Assembly: GCF_023520795.1 (NCBI RefSeq)
Contig: NZ_CP046605.1
Coordinates: forward strand, 1,471,438-1,535,437
From: Corynebacterium accolens
Lineage (GTDB): Bacteria; Actinomycetota; Actinomycetes; Mycobacteriales; Mycobacteriaceae
Direction: 5' to 3'
Length of the DNA: 64,000 bases
Positions 45,263-54,902 of the stretch are shown in pieces. A program made the position numbers and the translations under genes. Position 1 is the stretch's first letter; every line of letters begins with the position of its first letter. The notes below the pieces were generated by a model that saw nothing but the letters and a program-made list of their open reading frames with translations, made no database searches and was not told where the DNA came from.

Positions 45263-45826
45263 ATGCAGAAGAACTCCGTGGCAACCACCATTGCCTATGT
45301 AGCGGTATTTACCGCCCTCGTTATCGTTTTAGCCTTCGTTTCTATCCCCGTAGGCACCGCCGGCGTGCCCATCGTCTTGCAAAACGCCGCGCTCATTTTG
45401 TCCGGCCTCATCTTGGGCGGAAAACGCGGCGGCTACGTTGGCTTGCTATTCCTCTTTATCGGTTTGGCATTGCCCGTTTTGGCAGGCGGTGGCACCACGC
45501 TCCGCGCGCTTGCCGGCCCCACCGTGGGATACATCATCGGTTACGTACTCTCCCCCATCGCAGCCGGCGCCATCGCTTATCGCGCCCCGCGCGGAAAGGG
45601 CGGCATGACCGTGGTTTTCGCTATCGCAGCCATCGTAGGCCTTCTCGTGCAATACACCTGTGGCGCGATCGGCTTGATGGTTCGCTCCGGACTAAACGTC
45701 GGACCGGCCATCGCGGCGCAAGGCCCGTTCGTCCTCGTTGACACCGCAAAGCTCATCGTGGCCGTTATCATCGCCGTTGGTGTTCACTCCGCATTCCCCG
45801 ACCTGATGGGTAGGAAGGCCTCCTAG
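45263..45826 (+). CDS. bioY: biotin transporter substrate-binding subunit BioY
   Basis: A 187-residue S-component of the energy-coupling-factor biotin importer, with about six membrane segments (TTIAYVAVFTALVIVLAFV, then GGGTTLRALAGPTVGYIIGYVLSP, typical of BioY). It binds biotin in the membrane. bioM begins in its stop codon, and bioN follows. Corynebacteria are commonly biotin auxotrophs or nearly so, consistent with keeping this operon. Confidence 0.95.
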   Translation: MQKNSVATTIAYVAVFTALVIVLAFVSIPVGTAGVPIVLQNAALILSGLILGGKRGGYVGLLFLFIGLALPVLAGGGTTLRALAGPTVGYIIGYVLSPIAAGAIAYRAPRGKGGMTVVFAIAAIVGLLVQYTCGAIGLMVRSGLNVGPAIAAQGPFVLVDTAKLIVAVIIAVGVHSAFPDLMGRKAS

Positions 45827-46518
45827 TGCCCACCATCGACTTTTCCTCGGTCACGGTAGCCTTCGATGAGACGGTGGTCCTCGATGACATCAACCTCACT
45901 TTAAGCGAGCAACGGATCGGCGTCATCGGTCAAAATGGCGGCGGAAAGTCCACGCTGACTCGGCTTATCAATGGCCTGGGTGAGCCCACCGCGGGTACCG
46001 TCACCGTCGACGGCATAAATCCCAGCGAGCAGGGCAAGAAGGTGCGCGAAAAGGTGGGGTTCGTCTTTTCCGATGCCGAAAATCAGATCGTTATGCCCAA
46101 TGTGCGCGATGACATCGCTTTTTCCCTGCGCCGCTTCAAGCTGCCTAAGGCCGAGCGTACTGCGCGAGTCGATGCCACCCTGGAACGGTTCGGGCTCTTA
46201 GAATTTGCCGAGCGCTCCCCGCACACGCTTTCTGGTGGACAAAAGCAATTGCTCGCCTTAGCCGCAGTGTTGGTCATCGACCCGGTTCTCATCATCGCCG
46301 ATGAACCAACGACGCTGCTTGATCTCCGCAATCGCGACCGCATCAAGCGCGAGTTCGCGCAGCTTGACCAGCAGCTCATCGTCGTTACTCACGATCTGGA
46401 ATTCCTCACGGATTTCGACCGTGTCATCTGCATCGATGACCACAAGGTTGCTGCCGATGGCGCTCCCCAGGAGGTCATCGATTTTTACAGAGATCTCATG
46501 GCGCAGCGGCCACTCTAG
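45826..46518 (+). CDS. bioM: biotin ECF transporter ATPase BioM
   Basis: A 230-residue ABC-type ATPase. Walker A is GQNGGGKST (about residue 39), the Q-loop VFSDAENQIVMP is typical of ECF ATPases, the signature is LSGGQKQ, and Walker B is VLIIADEP. It starts at GTG 45826, whose G is the last base of the bioY TAG, so translation is coupled. It powers BioY with BioN. Confidence 0.95.
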   Translation: MPTIDFSSVTVAFDETVVLDDINLTLSEQRIGVIGQNGGGKSTLTRLINGLGEPTAGTVTVDGINPSEQGKKVREKVGFVFSDAENQIVMPNVRDDIAFSLRRFKLPKAERTARVDATLERFGLLEFAERSPHTLSGGQKQLLALAAVLVIDPVLIIADEPTTLLDLRNRDRIKREFAQLDQQLIVVTHDLEFLTDFDRVICIDDHKVAADGAPQEVIDFYRDLMAQRPL

Positions 46519-46531
46519 AAAGCCACCTCCA

Positions 46532-47155
46532 ATGACCCGACGCAGAACCAATATTCCGCTATCCGTATATGTTCCGGGCACGACGGTAATCCACCGGATG
46601 AAGCCCAGCTGGAAGATACTCATTTTGCTGGTATTTATCCTGGTTACCAGCATCTTTTTCAACTCTTTGCCGTGGGCCGGCGGCGCGGTGATCGCTGCAG
46701 CGCTAACCTATGTCATCGCCCGCATCCCCCCACGGATTGCCTGGAGCCAGCTCTGGCCGCCCCTAATAATCCTCATTCCCCTAGCTGGATTCCAGTGGTG
46801 GGCGAAGGATTTTGACTACGCCGCCGTGATGTTCCTGAACATCTTGGCGGCCATGATTCTGGCCTTTTTGCTAACGCTCACGTCGACCGTCGACGCCATC
46901 ATGGAGTCGCTTGAAGAATCCCTCCAGCCGCTGAATCGTTTCGGCGTCCCAGTAGAAAACATCAGCTTGGCGATGTCCCTGACAATCCGCCTCATCCCCC
47001 TCATGTTCGAAACGGTCTACGAGGTTCTCGATGCCCGCAAGGCACGCGGCGCTGGCTTCTCCCCCTCAGCCTTTGTCACGCCCGTCATCATCCGCTCCAT
47101 TCGGCGCGCTCGCGCCATTGGCGAAGCCCTTCAGGCCCGCGGCGTCGGTGACTAA
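46532..47155 (+). CDS. bioN: biotin ECF transporter transmembrane subunit BioN
   Basis: A 207-residue T-component with four to five membrane segments and the cytoplasmic coupling motif near the C-terminus (EVLDARKARGAGFSP, an AxRARG-type element). It begins 14 bases after bioM. The start ATG at 46532 is preferred; in-frame upstream starts lie inside bioM. It couples BioM to BioY. Confidence 0.94.
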   Translation: MTRRRTNIPLSVYVPGTTVIHRMKPSWKILILLVFILVTSIFFNSLPWAGGAVIAAALTYVIARIPPRIAWSQLWPPLIILIPLAGFQWWAKDFDYAAVMFLNILAAMILAFLLTLTSTVDAIMESLEESLQPLNRFGVPVENISLAMSLTIRLIPLMFETVYEVLDARKARGAGFSPSAFVTPVIIRSIRRARAIGEALQARGVGD

Positions 47156-47189
47156 GGAAACTTAGGCACATGCCCAACTAGCACCAAAA

Positions 47190-47240
47190 AGCCTCCGCCT
47201 TCTCCCACCGCTCGAAGCGGGAAAGGAAAGATCGGAGGCT
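47190..47240. terminator. hairpin between bioN and pspA
   Basis: AGCCTCCG (47190-47197) pairs with CGGAGGCT (47233-47240); an inner hairpin CCGCT/AGCGG (about 47208-47220) lies within. It serves convergent bioN and pspA genes. Confidence 0.65.
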
Positions 47241-47280
47241 AGTGTGCAGTTTGCGCTATGGCCAGCCCGGGATAACGAAG

Positions 47281-48138
47281 TTACTCTCCGCGCAGCTCGC
47301 GCAGGCGAGCCTGGACGGCGTCATCATTTGACGTCGGCTGTGCGGCCTGATCCGCAGCGGAACCAGAGGCCTTATTGCCCTCGATGGCCTGAGTGCGGTT
47401 AGCTTCTACGGACTTCGTGGAGTTCATCTCGCTACGGATCTGCTCCAAGCGGGAGTGGCCGGCCATCTGAATGCCCGCCTGCTGCACCTCGGCCATGCGA
47501 TTTTCGACGGAATTTTCCGCCAATTCCGCCTGGCCCAAAGCCTTGGAGTAACGGCGCTCAATCTTATCGCGCACGGCATCGAGCGAAGGCGTGTTGCCGC
47601 CGGCCGAAAGCTCGTTCATGGAGTTCAAAGACTCAGAAACCTTTTCCTGCATCTTTGCCTGCTCCAGCTGCGATAGCAGCTTCGAACGCTCATCAACCTT
47701 CTGGCGCAGGGCGGCATTATTGCGCTCAACAGCGCGCTTCGCTTGCTCAGCTTGTTGCAACGCCTGGTCGTGAAGCTTCTTCGTGTCCTCCACGGACTCC
47801 TCTGCGGTCACCAGCTGAGCGGCAAAGGCCTCGGCGGCGTTCTCGTACTCCACGGCCTTGTTTTCATCACCATTGGCGCGTGCCTTATCCGCAAGCTCGA
47901 GCGCCTGGCGGGTATTGCCCTGCAGCTTTTCGACCTCGGCTAGGCGACGGTTAAGTTGCATCTCCAGCTGGCGCTGATTGCCAATAACCGCCGCAGCTTG
48001 CTGCGAAAGCTCTTGGTGCTGACGTTGGGCATCTTCGATGGCCTGCTCAATCTGAATTTTCGGATCGGCATTCTCTTCGATTTTATTATCGAACAGTGCC
48101 ATCAGGTACTTCCAACCCTTAACAAATGGATTCGCCAT
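47281..48138 (-). CDS. pspA: PspA/IM30 family envelope-stress protein
   Basis: A 285-residue, almost wholly helical, coiled-coil protein of the PspA/Vipp1 (35-kDa antigen) family. The N-terminal [27 protein letters not shown] is typical of actinobacterial members and carries the membrane-binding helix. It supports the membrane under stress. The C-terminal 45 residues are polar and Gln/Ala-rich. It follows clgR by 133 bases, and in mycobacteria ClgR activates pspA. No Rv2743c-like partner is present. Confidence 0.92.
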   Translation of the reverse strand: MANPFVKGWKYLMALFDNKIEENADPKIQIEQAIEDAQRQHQELSQQAAAVIGNQRQLEMQLNRRLAEVEKLQGNTRQALELADKARANGDENKAVEYENAAEAFAAQLVTAEESVEDTKKLHDQALQQAEQAKRAVERNNAALRQKVDERSKLLSQLEQAKMQEKVSESLNSMNELSAGGNTPSLDAVRDKIERRYSKALGQAELAENSVENRMAEVQQAGIQMAGHSRLEQIRSEMNSTKSVEANRTQAIEGNKASGSAADQAAQPTSNDDAVQARLRELRGE

Positions 48139-48271
48139 TATGCTCTAGACCTTTCTAGGGAATGTGGTAATGCGTCGCGTTGTCGTGTTCATAGTAACCC
48201 AACGCCTAGGGCTCTGCCGCTACTAATCGCAGGTATCCACCGCGGCTATTCTTTTCAGAATCCCGCACGCG

Positions 48272-48649
48272 TTAAAGCTCAGAAGCAGCCGGCGCGGTAT
48301 GCGCGAGCTCTTCATCCATCGACGGCAGAGCCATATAACCGGCAGCCTCGATCAAGACGTCAGACACAGACGCGTCGAGCGCATGGCACACGGAGGCCAA
48401 TAGCTCAGAAGAAACTTCCTTGCGGCCTCGCTCGAGCTCCGACAAGTAGCCCGGTGACACGCGGGCGACGCTAGCCAATTCACGCAGGGTAACTGACTTA
48501 TCCGCGCGGAATGCGCGCAGAGTCAAGCCCAATGCTTCACGCAATAGTGGCTCGGGGGCACGGGCAGGTTGTGGCGCCGATGGTGCCGCTGCCGCAGGTT
48601 CCGCGGCAGTCTGCGCCGAGTGGTCGAGGACTGCTGTAGAAATGTTCAT
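48272..48649 (-). CDS. clgR: Xre-type transcriptional regulator ClgR
   Basis: A 125-residue regulator with one Xre helix-turn-helix (about residues 35-95: LGLTLRAFRADKSVTLRELASVARVSPGYLSELERGRKEVS). In C. glutamicum ClgR activates clpC, clpP1P2 and DNA-repair genes and is itself a Clp substrate; the C-terminal tail (LAHTAPAASEL) could be a degron. The N-terminal 35 residues are Ala/Pro-rich. A SigH-type promoter ends about ten bases before the ATG, so that transcript would be nearly leaderless. The usual cinA-clgR arrangement is kept. Confidence 0.93.
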   Translation of the reverse strand: MNISTAVLDHSAQTAAEPAAAAPSAPQPARAPEPLLREALGLTLRAFRADKSVTLRELASVARVSPGYLSELERGRKEVSSELLASVCHALDASVSDVLIEAAGYMALPSMDEELAHTAPAASEL

Positions 48650-48657
48650 CGTAAGTT

Positions 48658-49173
48658 TTAACGCTCCTTCGATGAAATTTGTTCCCCACTGGTAGGAAAA
48701 TTTTTGATGATCGCACCAAGTTGGGCGATCGCAACTCCTACCGTGGCCTTTCTAATTTGGTTTCGTTCAGTGCCCAAGTCACGCAAGCAAAAAGACTGCG
48801 CTATGCGCCCGGCGGAATAGATTCCTAAAAATACCGTGCCGGGTTCTTTTCCTTCTTGTTTATCGGGCCCAGCGACGCCGGTAAGCCCTAAACCCCAATC
48901 CGCCCCGGTTTCCGCAGCAGCGGCGCGAGCCATATCAACTGCAGTTTCGCCAGAGACGACGCCTACGCGCTCGATCTCTGAGACTGGTTTGTCCAGAAAG
49001 TGAGATTTCACCTCGGTGGCATAGGTGATAAGGCCACCGCGCAAGACGGCAGACGCGCCTGGCACCGAAGCGATAGTAGCGCTGGCTAAGCCGGCAGTCA
49101 GCGATTCGCACAAGGCCACGGTCTCGTGGCGCTCTGTCAATAGGGCAACGAGTTCAGATTCTGTGAAGGTCAT
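48658..49173 (-). CDS. cinA: CinA C-terminal-domain nicotinamide-nucleotide amidase
   Basis: A 171-residue stand-alone CinA C-terminal (PncC) domain, which deamidates NMN for pyridine recycling. ESLTAGLASATIASVPGAS, GLITYATEVK, GLTGVAGP and GTVFLGI are the family motifs. The N-terminal CinA (MoaB-like) part is absent, as in many bacteria. It sits between pgsA and clgR, as in C. glutamicum and M. tuberculosis, 5 bases after pgsA. The clgR promoter lies inside its 3' end. Confidence 0.92.
   Translation of the reverse strand: MTFTESELVALLTERHETVALCESLTAGLASATIASVPGASAVLRGGLITYATEVKSHFLDKPVSEIERVGVVSGETAVDMARAAAAETGADWGLGLTGVAGPDKQEGKEPGTVFLGIYSAGRIAQSFCLRDLGTERNQIRKATVGVAIAQLGAIIKNFPTSGEQISSKER
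48660..48685 (-). promoter_or_regulatory. SigH-type promoter of clgR
   Basis: On the minus strand, GGAAC (48681-48685), an 18-base spacer and GTT (48660-48662) match the SigH consensus. GTT ends 10 bases before the clgR ATG, so RNA would begin within a few bases of the start codon. SigH control of clgR is established in C. glutamicum. Confidence 0.7.
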
Positions 49174-49178
49174 TGCGT

Positions 49179-49763
49179 TTAGCTATTTTGCTTTTGTCCA
49201 TCGATGAGATACTGCACGCCGGTAACGACCGTAACCACGACGGCCATCCACATGATGAAGGAGGTAGGAATATCCATCCACGAGGGAAGCGGCCACAAGT
49301 ATAAGCCCACGGCGAAGGACTGCAGGACGGTCTTTAGCTTGCCGCCTTTAGAGGCTGGGACAACTTTTCCGCGGCGCAGCAAGGCCATGCGCCAGATGGT
49401 GATGCCGAATTCCCGGATCAGAATAATGACGGTGACCCAGACCGAAAGCTGATCGACGATATTGAGGCAGACAAGCGCTGTGGTCATGAGCGCTTTATCA
49501 GCAATGGGGTCGGCAATCTTGCCAAAATCGGTAATCAACCCGCGGGCGCGGGCAATATCGCCATCGAGCTTATCCGTGAGCATTAAGGCGGCGAAGACGC
49601 CAAAAGACCACCACTGATGGCCGCCGATGACCAGCCATGCAAAGACCGGAATGAAAACGATACGCAAGCAGGTGAGGAAATTTGGCAGATTCCAATTAGA
49701 GACCTGCGGATTCACTTCCGAGGACTGCGCTGACTGTGCTCCGGGTTGATTCACCCTATACAT
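49179..49763 (-). CDS. pgsA: phosphatidylglycerophosphate synthase
   Basis: A 194-residue CDP-alcohol phosphatidyltransferase making phosphatidylglycerol phosphate from CDP-diacylglycerol and glycerol 3-phosphate. The CDP-OH-P motif is complete: DKLDGDIARARGLITDFGK followed by IADPIAD. About five membrane segments are present. The ATG at 49761-49763 is used; one at 49796 would add 11 residues. pgsA-cinA-clgR-pspA form a minus-strand operon. Confidence 0.94.
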   Translation of the reverse strand: MYRVNQPGAQSAQSSEVNPQVSNWNLPNFLTCLRIVFIPVFAWLVIGGHQWWSFGVFAALMLTDKLDGDIARARGLITDFGKIADPIADKALMTTALVCLNIVDQLSVWVTVIILIREFGITIWRMALLRRGKVVPASKGGKLKTVLQSFAVGLYLWPLPSWMDIPTSFIMWMAVVVTVVTGVQYLIDGQKQNS

Positions 49764-49822
49764 ACTACCCGCTTGGGTTATGGTCTCGCGGCACACTCCC
49801 CCGAGAATTTATACTGTCCGGT

Positions 49823-50113
49823 ATGAAATATTTTGCAGTCAATTATGAATACAACCCGGCCAACCCAGAGATAGCGAAGGTCCGCCCGGCCCACCGCGAG
49901 TTCACCGGGAAACTATTTGATGAGGGCACCATCGTGGCTTCGGGACCGTTCACGGATTCCCAAGGCGGCGCGCTCATCATTGTGCGCTTTGACGATGATG
50001 ACACCGAGGTAGCCGATGTCATCCAGCTGATGAACGATGATCCCTTCTATCAAGAAGGCTGCCTCCAGGGCCGCAGCTTCCGCGAGTGGAATCCGGTTAA
50101 AGCCCGCTTCTAG
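49823..50113 (+). CDS. YciI family protein
   Basis: A 96-residue protein of the YciI/DGPF dimeric alpha-beta barrel family (MKYFAVNYEY, HREFTGKLFDEGTIVASGPF, MNDDPFYQEG). Such proteins may act on dechlorination or other small-molecule chemistry, but most have no known role. The frame extends back to 49736; the ATG at 49823 gives the family start. It is divergent from pgsA and converges on terC with a 10-base gap. Confidence 0.88.
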   Translation: MKYFAVNYEYNPANPEIAKVRPAHREFTGKLFDEGTIVASGPFTDSQGGALIIVRFDDDDTEVADVIQLMNDDPFYQEGCLQGRSFREWNPVKARF

Positions 50114-50123
50114 GCTCTCTCCC

Positions 50124-51245
50124 CTAGTTGGGTAGGTCTTCCTTGGACAGATCCTCGGCCCTGCCCAGGTAATCGCCGCGCGTATTGCGCACGATCTTAT
50201 TTCCTTCCTCGTCCCAGTCGTAGTGGTTGTGGGATACAGCCACTACGCCTTGGGTTTTATCGCGCATGTTCTTGATAACCGATACAAGAACCGTGATGAC
50301 CAAGACTCCAACGATGACCACCAGCGAGCCGATCGTGGAGATTTCTGGCACGGATTCAATGTTGTCGCCGCCATTGATAAACGGCAGGTTATTCTCGTGC
50401 AACGCGTGGAAAAGCAGCTTGACGCCGATGAAGCCCAAGATGATGCCCAGGCCATAAGGCAGGTAGACGAGGCGGTCCAAGAGGCCATCGATAAGAAAGT
50501 ACATTTGGCGCAGGCCCATCAGCGCGAATGCGTTGGTGGTAAAGACCAAAAACGCCTCTGAGGTAATGCCGTAGATTGCCGGGATGGAGTCGAAGGCAAA
50601 CATGACATCGATAAGCCCAATGGATACCAGCGCGACGAATAGCGGCGTGAAGGCGAACTTGCCCTTCTTAGAGCCATCGTCCACGCGGTGGGTGAGCTTA
50701 TCCCCGTGGTACTGCGGGGTAACATCTACCGCCTTGCGCACGAGCTTGATGATGGCCATATCGTTCGGGTTGGTCTCCGGCGCGTCCCGAATCTCATCAA
50801 TGACCAACTTGATGGCGGTGTAGAGCAGGAAGATGGCGAAGAGGTAGAAGATATCGGACCACGCCGCGATAACCGCCGCGCCCAACAGGATGAATACGAG
50901 GCGGAAGACGAGGGCGATGATGATGCCGATGAGCAGCACCTTTTGCTGGTACTTGCGCGGGATTTTAAAGGATCCCATGATAAGCGCAAATACGAAGAGG
51001 TTATCCACGGAAAGCGCCTGCTCTGTGACATAACCGGTAAAGAACTGGATGCCGTGCTCGTGGCCCCACACGGCCCACACGACGCCGCCAAAAACTACGG
51101 CGACGCAAATATAGAAAAGGGTCCACAGGCCCGACTCTTTCAGGGTAGGCTCATGTGGACTGCGCACGTGAGAATAAAAGTCGAATATAAAAAAGGCTAA
51201 AATCACCGCACCGGTGACCAGCCACACCCACAATGGGACGTTCAT
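50124..51245 (-). CDS. TerC-family membrane protein, probable manganese exporter
   Basis: A 373-residue membrane protein with eight to nine segments. The metal-site motifs of the TerC family are visible: SVDNLFVFALIMG (about 82) and DVMFAFDSIPAIYGIT (about 220). The family was named for tellurite resistance; several members export Mn(II) to protect the cell or load secreted enzymes. The leader upstream looks like a yybP-ykoY manganese riboswitch, which supports this role. The start at 51243-51245 has an ideal GGAGGG site 8 bases upstream. Confidence 0.9.
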   Translation of the reverse strand: MNVPLWVWLVTGAVILAFFIFDFYSHVRSPHEPTLKESGLWTLFYICVAVVFGGVVWAVWGHEHGIQFFTGYVTEQALSVDNLFVFALIMGSFKIPRKYQQKVLLIGIIIALVFRLVFILLGAAVIAAWSDIFYLFAIFLLYTAIKLVIDEIRDAPETNPNDMAIIKLVRKAVDVTPQYHGDKLTHRVDDGSKKGKFAFTPLFVALVSIGLIDVMFAFDSIPAIYGITSEAFLVFTTNAFALMGLRQMYFLIDGLLDRLVYLPYGLGIILGFIGVKLLFHALHENNLPFINGGDNIESVPEISTIGSLVVIVGVLVITVLVSVIKNMRDKTQGVVAVSHNHYDWDEEGNKIVRNTRGDYLGRAEDLSKEDLPN

Positions 51246-51400
51246 CGCGAGATCCCTCCGGTCGAATTTACTTTAAGAAAGTGACCGGAGGTCTCCCCCG
51301 CCCAGCGGATATTCCTCGCTGGGCCGACACGACCGGGAGCGCACAGCTACCGTGTTGACGATCTATGCCGAATGTGGGGTACTCCCCTCCAAGACCGTGA
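51246..51400 (-). ncRNA. yybP-ykoY (manganese) riboswitch leader of terC
   Basis: On the minus strand the class signature GGGGAGTA (about 51380-51387) and the 3' GGGAGACC motif (about 51289-51296) enclose a hairpin CCCAGCG/CGCTGGG (about 51300-51325). P1 pairs GGAGG (51386-51390) with CCTCC (51287-51291). The same CCTCCGGTC (51283-51291) can pair instead with GACCGGAGG (51255-51263), which holds the ribosome-binding site. The two folds exclude each other. Confidence 0.7.
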
Positions 51401-51414
51401 CCATCTTACACTAC

Positions 51415-54400
51415 TTAGAAGGCCCCGGACGATGGGTTATAGGTCGCTTGCACCGTCCGCGTATCGGAATCGGGCGAGTCGGGGGCGTCGGAAAGAGCGG
51501 AATCTGCGGAATCACCGGCATCATCGTCTTCTTCCTGGTTCAACTCGTCCTGGATTTCCTTGGGGGCATCGGCAGGGTCGGCGCCCTTAATCATCCACAG
51601 GATGGTGTCGAGTTCTTCGGGCTTGACCAGCACCTCGCGCGCCTTGGAGCCTTCCGATGGCCCGACAACGCCGCGCGATTCCATCAGGTCCATCAGGCGG
51701 CCCGCCTTGGCAAAGCCAATGCGCAGCTTGCGCTGCAGCATCGAGGTGGAACCCAGCTGGGCGGTGACCACCAGCTCGACGGCCTCGAGGAGGTCATCCA
51801 TGTCCTTGCCAATGTCATCGTCGATCTCCTTCTTCGCCTCAGACTGCTTTTCCTCGGTCACGCCCTCGGTGTAGTTCGGGGCGGCCTGAGATTTAGCGGC
51901 CTCGACGACATCCATAACCTCGTCATCGGAGACGAATGCACCCTGCATGCGCACTGGGCGCTTGCCCTGTGGGATAAATAGACCATCGCCCATGCCGATG
52001 AGCTTTTCCGCGCCGCCTTGGTCCAAGATGACGCGGGAGTCGGTCAAGGACGAGGTGGCAAAGGCCAAGCGGGAAGGCACGTTGGTCTTGATAAGGCCGG
52101 TGACCACATCGACGGACGGGCGCTGAGTAGCAAGCACCAAGTGAATGCCGGCGGCGCGGGCCTTCTGGGTGATGCGGACGATGGAGTCCTCGATTTCCTT
52201 CGGGGCGGTCATCATCAAGTCCGCCAGCTCGTCGACGACGCAGACGATATAAGGGTACGGCCGAACCTCGCGCTCGGAACCTGCCGGGGCCTGGTATTCG
52301 CCGGAGACAACCTTGCGGTTATAGTCCTCGATCTTGCGCACGCGCGCGGCCTTCATATCCATGTACCGCTGCTCCATCTCTTCCACCAGCCACTGGAGGG
52401 CCGCGGCAGCCTTCTTCGGCTGGGTAATGATGGGCGTAATCAGGTGCGGAATGCCCTCATACGGCGTGAGCTCCACCATCTTTGGATCGACGAGGATCAG
52501 GCGTACCTGCTCCGGGGTGGCGCGGGTAAGCAGCGAGACCAGCATGGAGTTCACGAATGCAGACTTACCGGAACCGGTGGCGCCGGCAACCAGCAAGTGC
52601 GGCATCTTCTGCACGGAAAAGGACGTGTATTCGCCCTCGATGTCCTTGCCCAGGCCAATCAACATTGGATCCGGGGACGACGTCATGCTGGGTGCATCCA
52701 AGACCTCGCGCAAGTGAACCATCTCGCGGTCCGGGTTAGGAACCTCAATGCCCACCGCGGACTTGCCCGGAATCGGCGTGAGCAAGCGCAGGTTATCGGT
52801 CGCCACGGCATAGGCCAGGTTGGATTGCAGGTTCGTAATCTTTGAGACCTTCACGCCTGGTCCAAGCTCAATCTCATAGCGGGTCACGGTGGGGCCACGG
52901 CTAAAGCCAGTTACCTGAGCATTGACGTTGAACTCTTCGAAGACATCGGTAATGGCCTCGATGATGCGGTCATTGATCTCGGTGCGTTCCTTCGCAGGCG
53001 TGCCTGGGGTCAGCAGATCGGTAGAGGGCACCGCATAGTTGTCGTTGCCAAATTGAGCAGGCGCGGGCGCTTGGGGCTGTGTGGCAGGCTGTTCCGCCGC
53101 CGCGGTGGATTCCACCTGTGCGCCGGTGGCCGCATCGCGACCAGAGCGCTCACGGAACAGGCGCCGAGCCTCCTCGTGCGCCGAAGACACAGCATCGGAA
53201 CCGGCCTTGGCAGCACCAGCGGCAGCGGCACCGGCAGCAGCGCCTTTGGCCTTGCCGGCTGCACCTGCGGCACCAGCCACACCAGAAGCAGCGGCAGCAC
53301 CGGCGCCAGCAGGCCCAGCGACTCCAGCGGCCCCAGCACCAGCCGCTCGGCCAGCCCGCGACTTGCGGCCGGTAGAAGACCCGCCAGTGGCAGAACCCAA
53401 GACGCGGGTGGGCTCGCTTTCTGGCAGCGCAGGTTGGGCGGATTCCGCGTCGTCAGCGTAGTCAGCATCGTCTACTGCCGGGAAGGCATCGGTATCCCCC
53501 ATGCGGGAATCTGCACCATAGCCCAGTTCTTCGTCGCTGCGGTCTACGGGCTCATAACCCGCACGGACTGGGGTGTTGAAGGCGACGGTGTGGTCGTCTG
53601 CGGGGGCATCGTCAAGCGACTGCACCGGATAGGAGCTGCCGGTCTTGCGCAGGGCGGACGTGCCGCGACGCTTCGGCGCAGGACGCTCGGAGCGCTCGCG
53701 GCCATGTGCAATATCGTCGATATCGCCAGACACGTGGCCGTAGAGATCGTCATCGTCGGCCTCGTCGTAGTCCTCATCGCTGCCGCCAAAGCGGGACAAG
53801 GCCGAGCGCAGCGAATCCGCCACGAGCTCGTAGGCCTCGCGGATGGTGATTCCCGTAACCAGCAGCGCGCCGTAAATGATGACGAGGAAGAGCAGGGGTA
53901 CTGCGACATACGAGGTAAACGCGGCATCCAGAATCCCGCCGATTGCAAAGCCGACAACACCGCCGGCCCCGCCCGCGGTATCGGTGGTAAATCCGAGCGG
54001 CGGATTACCGGCAAAGATGTGGATGAGGCTCAGCATCGCCAGCACGATGATCGACGTGCCGCCCGCAATGCGCGGATTAATGCGCCCGGATGGACCATCC
54101 ATTTCCATCATGAGCGAAATGGCCAGCGCGACGAGCGCAATGGGAAGCACCCACGCGCCGGCGCCGATGACGTAGCGCACCAGGTTGCCCACCCAGGCGC
54201 CCACCTGGCCGGCGACGCCAAACCATACGGTGGCGGCGAGGACGATGGCTACGCCAATGAGCACTAAGGCAACCGCATCCGGGTTATTGACGCGCAACCC
54301 GCCCTGCGGGGAAGCCGCCGCCTCATCGGAAGCCTGTGCCTCCTCTTCGGCTGCGATATCGCGCGCGCGAGTTACCTTACTTTTCTTCTTTTTCCCGGCG

Positions 54401-54771
54401 CTATCAGAAATTTCCTGTGGCTCCCTTGTTCTCTCGAAATCCTCCGTGCCGTCAGCAGTTACATCCTGGCTCGGCTTCAGGCCCGCAAGGCCATTGCCTA
54501 GGCCGCGGGCAACATTGCCCATTCCGCGCGCGGTGGCACCAAATGCAGAGCCAAGCCCCTTGCCGACGGCCCTAAATGCGCTCCCCGTACGCTCTTGCGT
54601 CGTTCCTGCCGCGCGCCCAGACGAGGTCATCTCCAGCGTCTCTGGCACACCGGCGCTGGACTGGCTGCGGCCAGACGGCCGCGACCGGTTCGCTTTCCGG
54701 CCAGGCGCGCTTTTCGATGCTCGCGTCTGGTTCCGGCGCGATCCGCGAGAGGAGGCATTTTTGACAGACAT
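51415..54771 (-). CDS. ftsK: DNA translocase FtsK
   Basis: An 1118-residue DNA pump that clears chromosomes at the division septum. After a basic, Ser/Arg/Gly-rich N-terminus come four membrane segments (about 170-330), a long Ala/Gly-rich linker (about 430-560), the motor (Walker [11 protein letters not shown], Walker [14 protein letters not shown]) and the gamma winged helix (about 1005-1070: [27 protein letters not shown]) that reads KOPS. The ATG at 54769-54771 follows AAGG; an upstream ATG at 54801 is less likely. The gene stops 14 bases before the manganese-type leader begins. Confidence 0.95.
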   Translation of the reverse strand: MSVKNASSRGSRRNQTRASKSAPGRKANRSRPSGRSQSSAGVPETLEMTSSGRAAGTTQERTGSAFRAVGKGLGSAFGATARGMGNVARGLGNGLAGLKPSQDVTADGTEDFERTREPQEISDSAGKKKKSKVTRARDIAAEEEAQASDEAAASPQGGLRVNNPDAVALVLIGVAIVLAATVWFGVAGQVGAWVGNLVRYVIGAGAWVLPIALVALAISLMMEMDGPSGRINPRIAGGTSIIVLAMLSLIHIFAGNPPLGFTTDTAGGAGGVVGFAIGGILDAAFTSYVAVPLLFLVIIYGALLVTGITIREAYELVADSLRSALSRFGGSDEDYDEADDDDLYGHVSGDIDDIAHGRERSERPAPKRRGTSALRKTGSSYPVQSLDDAPADDHTVAFNTPVRAGYEPVDRSDEELGYGADSRMGDTDAFPAVDDADYADDAESAQPALPESEPTRVLGSATGGSSTGRKSRAGRAAGAGAAGVAGPAGAGAAAASGVAGAAGAAGKAKGAAAGAAAAGAAKAGSDAVSSAHEEARRLFRERSGRDAATGAQVESTAAAEQPATQPQAPAPAQFGNDNYAVPSTDLLTPGTPAKERTEINDRIIEAITDVFEEFNVNAQVTGFSRGPTVTRYEIELGPGVKVSKITNLQSNLAYAVATDNLRLLTPIPGKSAVGIEVPNPDREMVHLREVLDAPSMTSSPDPMLIGLGKDIEGEYTSFSVQKMPHLLVAGATGSGKSAFVNSMLVSLLTRATPEQVRLILVDPKMVELTPYEGIPHLITPIITQPKKAAAALQWLVEEMEQRYMDMKAARVRKIEDYNRKVVSGEYQAPAGSEREVRPYPYIVCVVDELADLMMTAPKEIEDSIVRITQKARAAGIHLVLATQRPSVDVVTGLIKTNVPSRLAFATSSLTDSRVILDQGGAEKLIGMGDGLFIPQGKRPVRMQGAFVSDDEVMDVVEAAKSQAAPNYTEGVTEEKQSEAKKEIDDDIGKDMDDLLEAVELVVTAQLGSTSMLQRKLRIGFAKAGRLMDLMESRGVVGPSEGSKAREVLVKPEELDTILWMIKGADPADAPKEIQDELNQEEDDDAGDSADSALSDAPDSPDSDTRTVQATYNPSSGAF

Positions 54772-54902
54772 GTCATTTACCTTAACCGGAAAACCCCACA
54801 AATCACATACGCCACACGCGTGGCAGGGCTAGTTAACCGAGAAATGTCCCGAGTTCGGGCTAAAAAGGTGCAGCACGGGCCACAAAAGCGGCTTTTTCTA
54901 GC

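Noticed and set aside
53010-53468. 152-codon minus-strand frame within ftsK
   Set aside because: It arises from the Ala/Gly-rich linker read in another frame; there is no independent support.
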